Assembly: GCA_947177325.1 (NCBI GenBank)
Contig: CAMWUH010000136.1
Location: 1 to 6,132, forward strand
Reading direction: 5' to 3'
From: an uncultured Bacteroidales bacterium
Lineage (GTDB): Bacteria; Bacteroidota; Bacteroidia; Bacteroidales; Muribaculaceae
DNA: 6,132 nt
Part shown: positions 5,919 through 6,132 of the stretch, piece after piece
Position numbering within the stretch: the first letter of the stretch is position 1
Layout of the letters: every line of letters starts with the position of its first letter
Made by a program: the position numbers and the translations under genes
The notes under the pieces: generated by a model
What the model saw: the letters and a program-made list of their open reading frames with translations, nothing else
Told to the model about the DNA's origin: nothing
Database searches by the model: none

Positions 5919-6132
5919 TTGTAGCAGTGTAGCACGTGTAGCACCTATTGTAGCAGTGTAGCACTTGTAGCAGCAGCACTGCCCGTGTAGCAGTGTAGCA
6001 GCAGTGCCCCCCCGTGTAGCAGTGTAGCACTTGGAGCAGTAGCACTACCCGTGTAGCAGTGTAGCACTTGTAGCAGCAGCACTACCCGTGTAGCAGTGTA
6101 GCACGTGTAGCACTTGGAGCAGTAGCACTACC
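5919..6132. repeat. Higher-order array of TGTAGCA-type blocks, 37-base unit, continuing past the window end
   Basis: This stretch of more than 200 bases contains no supported gene. It is built from 8-9 base blocks (GTGTAGCA, GTGTAGCAC, TTGTAGCA, variant TTGGAGCA) separated by a 12-13 base block of type GCAGCACTRCCC, GTAGCACTACCC or, once, GCAGTG plus seven C. Three blocks plus one spacer block make a 37-base unit. Full units are at 5948-5984, 6014-6050 and 6051-6087. A shortened unit of 29 bases is at 5985-6013. A unit lengthened by one extra 9-base block begins at 6088 and is cut by the window end. The first part (5919-5947) is an irregular edge. TTGTAGCA and TTGGAGCA versions alternate between neighbouring units. 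Confidence 0.93.

Noticed and set aside
5669..5944. Reverse-strand open frame of 91 codons covering the tRNA
   Set aside because: Its middle (SDSYRIQTCNLLIRS and following) is the antisense of the tRNA-Arg. Such peptides are a familiar false gene call over tRNAs.
5851..6045. Reverse-strand open frame rich in Leu, Tyr, Cys and Thr
   Set aside because: It is a reading of the terminator and the short repeat blocks (VLHCYT-type peptides). The 37-base unit is not a multiple of three, so the reading frame is not kept between units.
5919..6132. CRISPR array
   Set aside because: All parts of the array are related to each other. There are no unique spacers between constant repeats, and no cas gene is present.

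Overview
The window reads as chromosomal DNA of a member of the Bacteroidales. Three things support this. Two promoters match the Bacteroidota form (TAnnTTTG at -7 with a TTG/TTTT element about 20 bases upstream). None of the seven genes has a recognisable Shine-Dalgarno site. The gene content is also typical: a DUF4369/thioredoxin-like lipoprotein, DUF4339 (GYF_2) membrane proteins, and a greA-HIT pair. The coding DNA looks moderately GC-rich, which would fit a Muribaculaceae-type genome better than a typical Bacteroides, but that placement is inference.

All seven protein genes lie on the + strand. Positions 21-2966 hold a tight run with gaps of 14-33 bases: greA (transcript cleavage factor), a HIT-family nucleotide hydrolase, a lipoprotein with a degenerate thioredoxin fold, and a family 2 glycosyltransferase. 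This is probably one transcription unit. A good promoter overlapping the end of the glycosyltransferase gene (2954-2984) then drives a coupled pair of small membrane proteins (3013-4014). Both start with a GYF_2 domain. The first continues into a CD225/dispanin-like two-helix region. The second has a proline-rich linker, a very acidic tract and a C-terminal membrane anchor. A 126-base gap carrying a short repeat cluster precedes a complete exported 5'-nucleotidase/metallophosphatase (4141-5631).

Positions 5632-5775 are AT-rich and non-coding, with two possible hairpins and a clear promoter for a complete tRNA-Arg(ACG) at 5776-5849. An intrinsic terminator follows at 5865-5896. From 5919 to the end of the window there is no gene, only a dense array built from 8-9 base blocks (core TGTAGCA) organised into a 37-base higher-order unit. 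The same block family appears in the gap before the nucleotidase gene, so two copies flank the nucleotidase-tRNA segment. This repeat family is the feature least explained by known gene content. I see no mobile-element gene, CRISPR array or defence system.
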